Of a DNA stretch of 64,000 nt, positions 1-12,498 are shown piece after piece. The notes beneath the pieces were generated by a model. The model searched no databases and was not told the origin of the DNA. It saw nothing but the letters and a program-made list of their open reading frames with translations. A program made the translations under genes and the position numbers. Numbering within the stretch: position 1 is the first letter of the stretch; the number at the start of each line of letters is the position of its first letter. The stretch spans positions 310,001 through 374,000 of the forward strand of contig JBEWZL010000260.1 in NCBI GenBank assembly GCA_045837725.1. Reading direction: 5' to 3'. The stretch comes from Vermamoeba vermiformis (Eukaryota > Tubulinea > Echinamoebida).

Positions 1-54
1 ACGAAGCAACACGACGCCAGACCTTGCGCGACCAAATCCAACGAAGATCCACCT
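1..54 (+). other. Possible 3' end of a gene entering from the left
   Basis: One plus-strand frame is open from the window edge to a TAA at 52-54 and reads as a short, polar, Arg/Gln-rich tail. An AATAAA-like sequence lies about 45 bases downstream near 100. There is too little sequence to identify a family, and the other two frames are also open for a while, so this is only a hint. From 55 to 397 I see AT-rich sequence and no further gene. Confidence 0.2.
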
Positions 55-397
55 AAATTTCGTTTATTTTCCTTGTTTATCGCTAGCTGCCATCGTGAAA
101 TAAAAAATGCGCGTTATTCGTGACTTTAATGCCATTAAAATCGCCCCTGTGCTCATGTTTCAAAGGGAGAAAAAAAAATTGATGCTTCAGTTGCATCCGC
201 TCAATTAACTCACAAACTAATGTTCCGGGGTTACACTTTCGCGTTTCGAAATCTATATACTGATTTTTTTATTATTTTACATTTTCATTTCGGGCTTTAC
301 GTACAAAATTAATAAATATTGGTTCTTTTTAAAAGGTACCAATTTTCTTGTTGGACAAATGAATCAATATAGTTAATTAACTATAATTAGTTATCCT

Positions 398-3300
398 TCA
401 CATAATGTCCATTTGACTATCATCACCGTGCATAGTATTAGTGTTGCTATAGTCAGCGGCACTAACACTTTCTTCATCGTACGAAATTTCTTCGCCGCCT
501 TCTCCAGCAGCCAATTGCGCACTGAGAATAGTGAGCTCTTGATCTCGCTATAATACAAGCATATTAGCACAATTGTATTAAAAAAGTTTCTTGACCACAT
601 CCGATCCATTACCTTTTGGACCTCTTCTACTACAGTAGCGTATACTTTTTCGACCATAGGGATCAAGTGAGGATTGCGCAGCTCGTTGTACTTGAAGCAG
701 TTCATGCGGATCCACTCAAAGTCACCCAAGAACTCGTCTTTGTCCTTGTATTGCATATCACGGATCTTCTTGCGGATCTCGCCCATATCAATAGGATGTT
801 GAACGATCTCGTAGTAATCAGGTGCTTCTTTAGCTGAAACAGGGTTTCGGAACGGATGCGACTAAACAAAGGTCGTTAGGACACGTCTAAACAAGAAATA
901 CTAATGCCTATTGATGGCTCTAGATCTTACCTCTTCCAACGAATAAGCAGCGCGGAAACACTCTTCCAACAAGTTGGACAAATAGACCTCAGCGCTAGTA
1001 CCGCGTCTAAAGCACAGCATTCGTTAGTACACATGCGCAGTATTATGTTCAAAGTGCTGCAAAGGCGTACCTTGAGGACCGTTTGCGAGCACGACCTGCA
1101 TCTTCGCTGCCGCGTTGACGCTTGCGTGAGCCAGTGCCAGGGTGCTTGAACACTTCTTCGCTATTGGTGGACTTCTTGAGCTTCAGCTTGAGTCCATTAG
1201 CCTCTTCCAAGACGACTTCAGGCTTCTCGTCTTCACCGTCGCCGTCATCTTCATCGTCGTCTTCGAGCTCCGGTTCAATCTCCTCGTCATCATCTTCGTC
1301 CTCCTCTTCGGGCTCGTCAGGCTCGTTATCCTCGTCTTTCCTAATTAGGCAATAAGAGTTAGTACTCCAATCCCAATGGTCTCACTACACGTGTGTTGTT
1401 ACTTACGGTTTGCGGCCGCGTCTTCGTCTTCTGACCTTGACTTCTTTCTCGGGTCCTCCGCTGTCTTCTTCAGTCCACAACGGGCAGACACGATTAGTCT
1501 TCATGTGACCGACCATCCCGCAGCGACTGCAAATAAGCTGTTGCTAGTGTTAGTATCAATTCGTCAAGGAGCAATGACTCTATGACTTACCGCTGGATTG
1601 TAGTTCGGGTGGTTCGTCAAACCTCCATCCAAAATTCCTTTCTCAAAGCGCTCCTTCAAGATCTTTTGGTTCTGCAGGTTTTTCTTTTGACGGCGCAATT
1701 TCTCTTGCAAACGTCGCTTTTCACGACGCAGCAAAATTCTGCGCTGTTCTTCCTCTTCGGACAATTGCAGGCGGAATCTTTTTGCACCACGCTGACGACG
1801 AGCCCGTTGCTTGAGTTGATTTATCAACTCGGGATCTCGAATGATTTCCACGTGCTGACTGAACGAGCCATCTGGATTACGGGTCTATAATAACATATCA
1901 ATTAGACTATCATTATGCTTTTAAAAGCAGGGAGGATCACAAATGCAGCAGCGTTCGATTAAAAGGATGTACAATTGTTACGAAAATTCTTTGCTTCCAG
2001 TATTTGGAAGGTTATGGAATGTTCCAAACGGTTAAAAAATAATTGCAACGATTGCGTGCGGATATATCGTGAGCTCATAAACTGAGATTTCAAACGACAA
2101 TTTTTTTCCGTGTAGATCCACCCTCGCGTGTATGCGGCTGATTGATTTACTACACTTACCGTAACAGTGCGTTTCACGACGTGACCTCCAGTAGAACCGT
2201 CGCTGACGATGGCAGAGACCGTGCCTTGCGTTGGCATGTTCGGAGCACCCGCGCTAATAGCTGTGAAAAAATATCGGCATTAAAATCAATGCAGGACATC
2301 GGATCAATCTTGTATAAGCATATCATGCTCCTATGATTTAAAAATAAAGCGTTCGGAAGTCGGAGGCACCTCCGAAGGTTTGTCAATAAATTTAACCGCT
2401 GTTTCGGAGGAGGTCCGAAAACCAGAAAATCGCATAGTTCCATTGTACACAAATAAATATCGCTATTATACGTAGTATACCGGCTATAAATATGATTTCA
2501 AGCGCATCGAATGCATCGGTAACTTACTAGTGATCTTAGTTTCGATGGTAGCGCCAGGCTTGCCAGAGTTACGAGTCTCGGCCAAAAATTCATCGAGTTC
2601 GCGGGCTTCTTCTTCATTAAGCTCCTCCTATAGTGTACAATACCGTTAATGGAGATGAACAGGCAGATCGTGAAATCCGAAATTTTCATATTTCCAACAA
2701 TTGCTGGACAGTACAGCAACGAGGTGGTAATATAATATAATAGAACGTATACGTACCTCTGATATAGTTGATCGTCTCTTCGATGGCTTGACTGAGCTCT
2801 CATCGGCGATCGAATCCAAGCCATCCAGATCCAAGTCTCTTTCGAGCTCGGCCAAGAGGTCTTCATCTTCGCCTTCATCCGACTCGTAGTCTGAGATATT
2901 CGGGTCATTAGCGCTCAATTCGCGGATCTGATTCTCGAAGATCTTCTGGCACTGTACGGAATTAAAAAATTAGTTAGCGGCTCTAAAGATGCAAAAAAAC
3001 AAGAAATGCCAACGCCCATAATTAATTTGTGTTATATTATATTACTTGCCTTAGTATTGTACTGCTGCTGGTGGTGTTGCATGTTGTATCTGTTACCACG
3101 AGCGAACTTTGAAGTAACGCCCTCGCCACCCGTAGCTTTCAGCTCGCTGGCAAATTCTCGAACTTTTGCAATACGCTTCCTATATACATAATATCGTTAG
3201 TATATGCAACACTGATCTATCTCTAGATTTTGATCTGGATCGAATGTGAATTGGTTCAGCGAAATTTTTATCCGAATGAAAAGAAAACTGTTGCTTAGGA

Positions 3301-6300
3301 GAACCAACATTAACTTTAAATAGCCCCAATTTCATATAAAATCAGCATTATGCAGCTGAAATGCAAAATTGAAACAGAATCTGAGCTAGATGTGGTTAAA
3401 GATACTTACCATCGTCCAAGTTTATCGACTTCTTCTTCTGATAGACCGAATTCAAGGAGTACTTCGCGGGCCTTTTGCAAAGACATCTAATTTCAAGCAG
3501 TTAGTTAAATTCACGGCATCCGTTATGGGCAGCACGTGGGATGTGCGCGAAGATAATTTTTCATGAACGGAAAACTGGATGCCCATGTGACTATCTATAT
3601 TTAGTATAATTGCGGCATTACACTCCGAACGTTCAGTGAATTGATGAGTTTACGGAAATAAAAAACAGGTATAAATCGGAAGCATGTCCGAGCTAATTAA
3701 TCATTCAAAAAAGCAACTCAAGAGCTTAACAACACAACTCAACTACTCATCTCATAAATTAAAAATGGACAAAGCTGCCGTTGAAAGACTTCGCGAATCA
3801 TACGCTTTGGTCGCCAAAGAAAATCCAGTCAGGATCACGGAAGCCTTCTACGACCGAATGTTCAAACACAACCCTGAAGTTCGCCACATGTTCCCTCAAG
3901 ACATGAGCAAGCAGAAGATGGGCCTCGCTAGCGCTTTGTCGTTGGTAATCAAGTCCGCTGACAACTTGGGCAAGATCGAAGATGTGCTCCTCAAGATGGG
4001 TGCTCGCCACGTGGCTTATGGAACCAAGGACGAGCATTACCCCATCGTTGCTGGCAACATGATTGCAACTATTAAGGAGCTCTCAGGCGATGCTTGGCAA
4101 GACCAATGGGAGCAAGACTGGACCACCGCTCTCAATGCCATTGCAGCAGTCATGATTCGCGGCCAAAACGAACAAGTTGCTAAGAACAAAGCCGCCGAAG
4201 CAGCCAACAATTAAATCGAATTACACTGTACTTGTAAATAGAATTTTTGAAAGCAAATCCAAAAAGGATCAAATAAAAAAATTGAAAATAATATCGAAAT
4301 ATTACTGTGAGATTATATTTGATGGTAAAAGTTGGTCAGTGCCCGATCCGAACATGGAACTGGATTCGTAACGAAACAATTACGGAAATAAAGGTAATCA
4401 CATGGCAGCTAGATATTAACGGGAAAATATAACGTACCTTTCGCAAGTCGGCATCAGTACCAGTAACGATGGTTTTGGGCTCCTTGTCTTTTTCGACCTT
4501 CGGATTCGCAACTTTCTGAGCCAAGCGCAAGTAACTGTACGCTTCACCACGGCCAGATGGATCACCAAAACCAGTGATTTGAAGCAAACCCTTGCCTTGC
4601 ATAGCATTGATGAAGTTCTGCGTCAAGTTCCACGACGTCAACTGCAGCTCTTCCTCGATGAACTTGCAGGCTTTACGTAGCGGATGTCCGGCAGGAACTG
4701 ACTGAACAGCTGCTTGCAACGCAGGAGTAACTTGATGCAAGCGTTCCTATACATATGAGCATTATTATATTGTTCACGTTAAGTACTGGCAATTTTGTAA
4801 AGTGAAAAGTTTTTCGCGCACTAAATTCTGAACATATTATAAATCGTTATATTACTTACAATACCAAAGTCGTGCAATCGCTGAGCACCAGCAAGCATAG
4901 ACTCGTATGCACAAACTTCTTCCGGCGAGATCATCTTTCTGATCTCCTCATCTGAAGGTAGCTGGAAGGTGTCCTTCAACAGCCAACTGCCGCAATCATC
5001 TCCTCCTCGACGGAATTCAGCACAGTGCTTCAATCGCTTACGAATGGAGTTATCTGATTGACCAGGGAATGCCGTTGCGACATCCGTAATTTTCAAGTTT
5101 GGCTGCTCAGATGGATTTTCAGTTCTCTTCTCGCGGAAACTAGAAATCGTGTAAGTATAATTCCGTGATTAATATGCATGCAAATCCGAGAAATTATTTC
5201 GGATCTGGATTCATCGATCTTGTACGAGCAGATGTAACTTACACTCTATAGACGAAAGATTGCAAGCGGTTCTTGATGAACTGATTGGCAGTACGAGAGT
5301 TAGGAGCGGGTACTTCAATGAGTGGCTGCAATTGACCGACTGTGTAAGCTGTCGGGATCTCGCGGATCGCAAACTTGTTGTCGGCAGTTTTAATGAGCAA
5401 GAAGTCCGTTGATCGAGCGTTGTGTCGGAACATTGGTGCTTTGTACAAGTTGTTCTCGATTGCTTGGACTGTGGTGCCCTTGGGAATATCACCCAAGAAC
5501 GGTGACATGTCCTCTTCTTCCAACATGATATTGTCACCATCGTTGAACTGAAATCAATCGTTAGGCTCATATAACAATAGGGTCCTATAGTGCAATGATA
5601 CATACCGATAAAGTAGGATTGTCACTTCGATCTTGTTTGCGGTAGTAGTTGCGGATCTTGCTGCCCATGCCCAAGTTGTTCAACATTGGCGGGAACTCTT
5701 CGACGTATTCAGTCAAAATGACGCGACCTTCTCGTGCAGATAAATCTTTTCTGTGACGAATAAGATCTCTCATTAATCCGGAGGCACCCTTCTTTTTGCC
5801 CTTTTCTTTCGGATCTTCTGCCGGGATAACACGCAAGTTGGTATTGAGCGGGAACTTTGTGCGCGGACGATGGAACTCTCGCAACTCTGGAGGCTCCAAA
5901 TGTGTCTTGACCATCATGATCTTCCATGCCGGCAGCGAGTGTTGAATAGTTTTCTCGACACGCTTGCGCATTTGAAGAGCCTTAGTCAAGTAGTAATTGT
6001 CGTTTGAAAGGTTGAACTTGTCAGCCTCCTATTGTGCATGTCCGTTAGTATATGAATAACATATTGCGCCTGAAAACTTACTCTTCCGCGACCCATGAAA
6101 ATGCCAGACATCAGCACACGATTAGGCAACATCAAGTGACGACGTTTGCCTGATCTACCACGGCCTCGCTTGACAGGGACAGCACCAGGAACTGCACCTT
6201 CGAGTCGATCCAAATCTTGGTTCTCGTCTTCGAAGATCATCTGGTCGTCGTTGAGATCCAGCACAAGTCTGAAGTGGATCTTCTTCGCACTGGGCGATGT

Positions 6301-8134
6301 GTCGTCCCAAACGATATCGCTGAGCCATTTGCCGGACGAAAGTTCAACGTTCTTTGTCGTGTCTTCTTCCAATTCCATCGGCAAAAGCTCGTCAGGGTGT
6401 TTGAGATCCTCGTCGATCGCCGCTTGCGAGATTTCACCTGCAGCGGTGAAAGGGGCTGGTGTGGTAACTGGCGGTTGCTCGCCTTCCATGTTACTGCTGG
6501 CATTATTTACAATGTTGGCGCTGTGGTTACTATTGTTATTAAATACAGATAAAGGTGTTTGTGGTTGTGGTGTGGTTGGTGGTAATGATGGGTCTGGTTT
6601 GATATCCATTGAAGCCGACTCTGATTGGTCAGTTTCTGGTTTGACTTGAACGTCAGGAACTGATACAACATTTGCCCAACTGGGAACTTCAATATTAGGT
6701 GCAAACGTAATCTCGTTAGGCTTGAATGCGGTCGACATCCTTAGTGGTGAATGCTCGCTAGTAGACCTGTCATTGCTCGTTAGGACAAGTGTCAAAATGT
6801 CACTCGAGCAGGTACTTACAGTTCAGTGTCTTCAATCTCCATACTTTGGGCACCATCAACATCCCACATAATGTCGTCTTCCCATTCGTACTGTTCGACT
6901 AACTCGAATCGCTCATCGTGCGACCAGAGTTTGACAGCTTTGTCAGGGAGGTCTTCTGGCTTCTTCAAAGGAAATCCGATTTCACCAGTCTCTTCTCGCT
7001 TTTCTTTTTCTTCAGTAGCGATTGACTCGGCAGTTTGAACTGTGCGTGCTTCGGAAGGGTCAAGTGGAACTTCAAATACTTGCACCTCGTCCTTAGCGTA
7101 ATCGTACTTGACACGATCTTCTGGGAATTTGACTGCTCACGATAAATTAGTAACCTGAATTGCGACCGCATTAATTTTTCGTACCTGTTTTACGAGGACG
7201 CGCAATGTCACTCTCCGGTGCGAACATTTCAGAAAATTTCAGAATCGGGCCTTCGTTGCCGATCTGATAGCTGTACATATCGGGAGTGACTGTCGTGGGA
7301 GCATTACGCAAGCGTTTGGAGACTTCAGATAATGACTAACACGTGATAAGATCAAAAAAATGTCACGCGAAAAAAAAGGTGTCAAAACGTACCCGTAGCG
7401 ACCGCAGCATGGAACTGAACTTGTTAGTCTGTTTTTTCTTCTCTTTCTTCATTCTAGCCTCTTCAGGTGTTTCCTCCGGTTCCTCAGGTTCAGGAGCAGG
7501 AGTAGAAGGTTCAGCGGCCTTTGTCTGTGCTCCAGGTGTGGCTGGAGTTTCAGTGCTCTGTGCTGGCTTTTCGCCGTCATAATCATAATCCTCTTCTTCC
7601 AATCGCTTCTTTTTTAATGCAAGTGCGTCCACATTTTGGAACTTGGCGTTGCTAGCTGGACGCGCGTCATCGTCAGCCAACTCGTCTATATCCTCGTAAT
7701 CGACTGCATTGGCACTTTTCTTGTTATAATCTACAAGATCATCAATATCTGCACAATGGGCATGTATTAGACACGCGACAAGCTTACCAGTATTATCGGC
7801 CTTATCAGACTTCTCTCCTTTAATTCCAATTACGTCCCCGAAAAATTTTTCTGCAAGCGATCCGGTGAGCGAAGAGAGATATTTGCGTGTTTCCTGTTAA
7901 TAAATCGCTAAGCCATTAAATCCAAAAAATTATTAAAATGTTGAAATTTTTTGTGAAGCAATTAGGGCTCATTTTGCCTCGTAAAAATCAAATAATCCAT
8001 TATCGGTTTTACAAAATAATTTATAAATAATTGTTGGGCCTTACCGGGTCAAGATCTGGATTGTCTAATTCTCCCCTCTCATTAACGTTACCGAATAAAA
8101 TTTCGGCACCAATGTCGCCTCCGCTGTTTGACAT
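398..8134 (-). CDS. TAF1: TAF1, largest subunit of the general transcription factor TFIID
   Basis: Scaffold subunit of nuclear TFIID, which binds core promoters and TBP. About 21 exons. The start ATG at 8132-8134 opens an acidic N-terminus. Next comes a conserved WEDDIMWD block (near 6870). The large DUF3591 core follows (about 6770-4440), with blocks such as REFHRPRTKFP, GMGSKIRNYYRK and SIRKRLKHCAEF matching metazoan TAF1. Further on are SKFARGNRYN, a basic coiled segment, a CX2CX4HX4C-type zinc knuckle near 1500 (CSRCGMVGHMKTNRVC) and an acidic stretch near 1260-1340. A single bromodomain (about 610-860, DYYEIVQHPIDMGEIR) and a polar tail end at the TGA at 398-400. Animals have two bromodomains, so one is closer to the plant form. 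No frame damage is seen. One unusually long intron (about 3490-4438) holds a globin gene on the other strand. Confidence 0.94.
3670..3676 (+). promoter_or_regulatory. TATA box of the nested globin gene
   Basis: TATAAAT lies in the short stretch between a TAF1 exon and the globin frame. It is only 8 bases upstream of the first in-frame ATG (3684) but about 90 bases upstream of the second (3765). If it is the TATA element, transcription would start near 3700, so 3765 is the translation start. This is positional inference. Confidence 0.45.
3765..4214 (+). CDS. Single-domain globin nested in a TAF1 intron
   Basis: Haem protein of about 149 residues, intronless, covering just one globin fold. The frame matches the globin domain of flavohaemoglobins and class-I single-domain globins: FYDRMFKHNPEVRHMF for helices B-C, then MGARHVAYG carrying the proximal (F8) histidine, then EHYPIVAGNMIATIKE for the G helix. 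No FAD/NAD reductase domain follows, so NO dioxygenation would need a separate reductase; oxygen or NO binding is the safe role. An in-frame ATG at 3684 would add 27 residues, but it sits right at a TATA box and the extra residues are unlike globin. AATAAA at 4272-4277 is a likely poly(A) signal. The whole gene lies antisense inside one TAF1 intron. Confidence 0.87.
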   Translation: MDKAAVERLRESYALVAKENPVRITEAFYDRMFKHNPEVRHMFPQDMSKQKMGLASALSLVIKSADNLGKIEDVLLKMGARHVAYGTKDEHYPIVAGNMIATIKELSGDAWQDQWEQDWTTALNAIAAVMIRGQNEQVAKNKAAEAANN

Positions 8135-8442
8135 TGTGAATGCTTATAGCGTTTGGTGATTATTGTATGGTATTTTTCCCAATCTATCGATGCGCGGGAT
8201 ACATCTGATCTTGAAAATTTGCTTTGTTGTTTTAAAAATGGACCTATACACTCCAGCTAGGCTGTATTTCCTTTTTTAGTGAAAGTGTAGGGTACGTGAG
8301 ACAGGTCAAGTACGAAGCAAAAACAGACATAAAAGTTTGTCAGGCGGCCGATCCGGTAAAATTTTGTTTTGGGACATTTGCAAAAAATACAAAAACCGGT
8401 TTTCGCCATTTGGTTCAACCCGATCGTAACAAGATAACACAA

Positions 8443-8727
8443 ATGAGTCGAGGACAAGCGGGACAAAACCAACTAACTCCATACGACGAACAGTATTTGG
8501 AGGATGTGGTGAGGAGCATCGAAGAAGGAGGCACTCTACAAGCGGTAGTCAACAAATTGACTTCAACCTGTTGGAAGACTTGTTTTGGAAAGAGTCCTTC
8601 GTTCCCATTATCAAACAAAGACAAGGAATGCTTAGTAAATTGCGCCACAAAATACACCGAAACTTCATCGTTTTTGATAGATGTGCTTGCTGAAGAAGCC
8701 GCAGCCGAAGTGCGAAAAAAACAGTAA
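8443..8727 (+). CDS. TIM8: Tim8-like small TIM chaperone
   Basis: 94-residue protein of the Tim8/9/10/13 family, which shields hydrophobic precursors in the mitochondrial intermembrane space. The hallmark twin CX3C motifs are visible as CWKTC and CLVNC, 15 residues apart, each flanked by predicted helices. The CW in the first motif and the T-x-FL after the second favour Tim8 over Tim13, where the first motif is usually CF. The ATG at 8443 follows an A-rich stretch and gives the usual family length. The frame stays open upstream to 8296, but those residues are unlike the family. In the family the cysteines form two disulfides through the Mia40 pathway. The gene starts about 300 bases from the divergent TAF1 start, so they may share a promoter region. 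Confidence 0.86.
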   Translation: MSRGQAGQNQLTPYDEQYLEDVVRSIEEGGTLQAVVNKLTSTCWKTCFGKSPSFPLSNKDKECLVNCATKYTETSSFLIDVLAEEAAAEVRKKQ

Positions 8728-8994
8728 ATAAATTGTAAATATTATTAGCGATTTAATTCGGTATTATTATCATTATATTGCTGAATTCATTTAGATCCGA
8801 GTTTATTTTCTTTGTTAGTTTCTTTAAAATACAAGGTTAATTGATATTAAAGTCTATCAATGAGTCTAATGTACAATCGTTTATAAATTACTACCAAAAT
8901 TTTTCTGGCTGTCCAATGTCCTTTTCAGTTGGATTCGCAAGCCAATCAAAATTATAATACAAAATATTCTTCTCGGTCAAGCTCGTGTTAGCTC

Positions 8995-11900
8995 TTAACC
9001 TCCGTAGAAGCTTGCGAATGATCCGTTGTTTCGACGCCTGGATCTGGCTTCCTCGGTGAGGCATTTCCTGAATGGCTTATCATACTCGATTTTGCTGTTC
9101 CTCCAGAGCTGGCATTCCTCTGATGCCCGCCAGAGTTGATCGCTGCTGACACCGTCGAGCTCGACATTGACGCTGATAGGCGGACAGGGATTGCCAACAG
9201 GTTTTTCTGGAGCAGATCCCTTTGGTGAGACAATCGCTGGTGGACCTTGTTTAATGCTGGGCTCTCGCTTGAAGCGTGGCACTGGCACTGCCTCGGGGAC
9301 TAGAGCGTCCCAAGCTTCGCGATTGGCCTGGTAGTCGTTGGTGAGCTTCTCCAAAATGACGAGCAGATCTGCACACGAAGGTCTGTCTTCTTGTCTTTCG
9401 TGCCAGCAGAACTTGATGAGATTAGCAATAGGTTCAGGACAATTAGCGGGGATCGTTGGTCGCAGTTTCTTCGTAGCTGCCTTAACGATAACTTGGAAAT
9501 CATGTTGAATTTCTTTGTACTCCGCAAACGGTCGATCGTGTTTGCCAGTCAACAATCGGTTAACCATCTCCCATAAAACGATACCAATACTATATACATC
9601 ACTCTTAGTTGTGAAAGTAGCGCCGTGGTAGAGTTCGGGAGCTGTGTAAGCGTAGGTACCACGAAGCTTGCCAAGAGTGGTCAAGTTTTGATCATCAGCG
9701 ATAATTCGTGATAATCCAAAGTCGCAAACCTTGATCTTATTATCTTTGTCGATCTGCAAACAAGGATTAGATAATTGGCTCATTCATCAATGTCGTATCC
9801 AGGTGGCAACTTACCAACAAGTTTGGCGTCTTCAAGTCACGATGGACGATCTGAGGCTTCCATAAATGCAAGCAGTTGACACCTCTGATAGTTTCAGTGA
9901 TCCATTTCAAAAGCAAGTCCCATGTGAACTTGAGTCGCATGTCGTGCATGTACTGGTACAATGAACCTCTAGGGCAGTACTCGAGGACCATACAGAGCTT
10001 GGGCTCCAATGCTGCGCCGATAAAGTTGACGACATATTCTGATTTGAGGAAGCTGAGCACTTCGAGCTCCTTCTTAAAGTCTTCCAGATCTCGTTTTTGT
10101 GTTTCGAGGCGGAGTACTTTAATCGCAACTTCTTCGTCTTTGTAGGTTCCTTTGTAAACTATAACATCATAGTTAGTATCTAACTGCTGAGCACTATGAA
10201 TATATAATGTTGACAACGTACCAACTGATGAAGTACCCTTGCCCAAAACTTCAACAAAGTACAAATCATCGTACTCCATGAGCCATTCAGGTTTCTACAA
10301 TCATTGTATTAGCATTGACTTAAATATGGCATGTCATTGTCACGTACCAAGGTATCTCGGATGTTTTTCTTAGTCTCGATAGTAAATTTAGGCGTTGATT
10401 GTTCCGACGACTCTGGCCCTTGCGAGTCGGTGGATGCGTTCATGTTATTTGAGGCTCCATGAGATTCGCCAGATTGGCCAGTACGACTAGTTCATAGTTA
10501 GTCACCGCCATAGCACTTAATAGGATTTGCTGTTACGTACCCGAGGGGTGAGTTGGGATCGCTCGCCGACGCTGTGTCTGTAGAGGCGGTGTTGCTTGCT
10601 GGAATTGAAACTGAAGCCTTTCGCTCTCCTTTAGTGTCGCTAACAACTATAACACCCATAACAATAATTAGGAATTTTTGTCAATTTTTAAAATTAATTT
10701 TGCTCATACCGGAAGGATCGGCTGGGCCACTGTAACCCGCAACGCGTCCCAAATCCAAATGGGTAACGCTAGTATGACCACATCCGCAAACAGCACCATG
10801 GGACTTCGGGTTGTACTTCAAGCACTTGCAAGGTGGCTTGCAAGCACCACGTGTAACACCGTACGCAACGGCAAAGTCAGGTTCTTCAGGCTTGGGAGGA
10901 TCGCTAATCGATGTTGCGCGGTTGTGAATCTTAGGAGAGTTAATGCTGCCATCATTGGCACGTGTGCGCGAGGGAGATTTGCCGCCAGGGCTTTCTACGT
11001 CATCAGATCCATCACCCTACGTGCATTAAAGCCGTTAATCGCTCTGCCGCTATTAGAATATTCACTTGAATTCACTTGATTCAGTACTACATACCTTCTT
11101 CTTGTGCTTGCCCTCGCCGCTTACAGAGTGGGCTCGACTTCGAGAAAGAGCGGATGTAAACTTGCTCAAGAAGCTCTTCGATTCTTTCGTGCCGCTCTCC
11201 TCTTCTACGGAGTTCTCCGTGCTCTATTACATCGATTAATAACTTGTCTTTCGGTATACGATTTAAATTTAAAATTTTGATTCAATCGGCCGATAACGAT
11301 CTGGATGGCGGTAAAACGTTTACTTGTTTGCTTATTAAAAATAAGTACTTACGCGATCGCCATCCTTTCCTTTCTTCTTCTTTCGCCAAGATTTAATCTT
11401 ATCCTTCTTTCTCTTCTTAATTTTAATATCTCCTTTTCCGGATACTTCACCTTCCGTGTTCGAATCCTCTCCCATGCTAACTTCTTCGGTTGAAGCAACA
11501 CGTTTGATTCTTCCCTTAACTGGACTCTCGGACGCTGAAGGCTCGTTTTCGGGTATTTGTAGGTCAGCAGGCGGTGTGTAAACTGGAATCTCGATGCCCA
11601 TCTCCTTCAGTTTGGTGTACACGAACGTGAGCTCGTCTTCCAACAACAAAATTCGCTTCTTATCTTCTCTAGCGTTAGCATTCAGCAACCCAATCTTCTC
11701 TTTCAATTTATCATTCTGAATCATGCTAAAATTGTGCAATCGTCGAAGTTCCCTTTCGATCGCCATACAATCCTCGTGCTGATTGCGGCCTTGGTACTTG
11801 AGGCGTTCACCCTCTCCTCGTCGTCTATCTACATCGGGTGTGGTGGGTAAGCTTGCTGAAACGACGTTTAAAGACTGGCTGCCCATTAAACTTCCGCTTG

Positions 11901-12498
11901 GTTTGGGCCTGTTATTGTTGGTGGAAGTATTTTCTGCATCTGTATTATTACTGCTGCTTGAACTACTGTTGGTATTAATTTGTTCACTATCTCGACGATC
12001 ATCTTCCGTTATTCGCTTATTTTCTGGAGAGGTGGCTGAATTTTTAATTTCGGTGGGAGATTTAGGTGGTGAATCCAACCGTTTTTTTGCGTTGTCCGGG
12101 GAAGCGCTATTTGTGCTTGTTCCGTTAGGAGTCTTTGCATCGATATCCTTAGATTCGATATTTACTGAATTTCGTGCTGCAGAGCGTGGTGTAGTTGGAG
12201 TGTTGGTTTTCTCGGCTGCATTCGCTGTGCTTTCAATCTGTCTTGCAATAGACTTGACCGTTGATGCTCTAGCTAAGGGACTAGCGCTTGATGTCGAATT
12301 ACTCCTCGGTGATCGTGGTGAGCGCGGCGTATTTGAACCTTCACTATCGCTCTTCTCGTCATCGCTGATTCGGTAGGCTCGATCTACAAAACTCTGTGTT
12401 GCTCGTCTTTCCCAAATCAAAATCTTGGAATCAATTTCCTTGATGACAGCCTTGCGTTCCTTATCCACTCGGATGGTTACTGATGGGTTTTTTCGTAT
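8995..12498 (-). CDS. TKL-family protein kinase with coiled-coil and Cys/His-rich region
   Basis: Multi-exon kinase. Order from the N-terminus: a short segment ending in IDSKILIWERRA, a long low-complexity Ser/Asn/Pro region (about 12380-11830), a coiled coil (about 11780-11600) and a Lys-rich stretch. Next is a CxxxCxC...CxCGHxxxxH motif (about 10860-10760) resembling the FAM221 signature, then the kinase domain (10270-9210). The kinase shows LGKGTSS for the Gly loop, VAIKVL (Lys), IVHRDLKTPN (catalytic loop), KVCDFGLSR (DFG), GTYAYTAPE and DVYSIGIVLWEM, so it should be active. The HRDLKTPN loop is typical of TKL Ser/Thr kinases, including Dictyostelium Shk-like and Raf-like groups. The tail after the kinase is about 95 residues. 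The first exon is not resolved: the frame enters at an acceptor at 12498 and no convincing ATG is joined to it. Confidence 0.85.

Noticed and set aside
6146-6649. 167-codon plus-strand frame opposite TAF1
   Set aside because: Antisense shadow of conserved TAF1 coding sequence. The minus strand matches a known family and this one does not.
11783-12376. 197-codon plus-strand frame with leucine-rich hydrophobic stretches
   Set aside because: Mirror of the Ser/Asn-rich low-complexity part of the kinase gene, which is in frame with the kinase exons.
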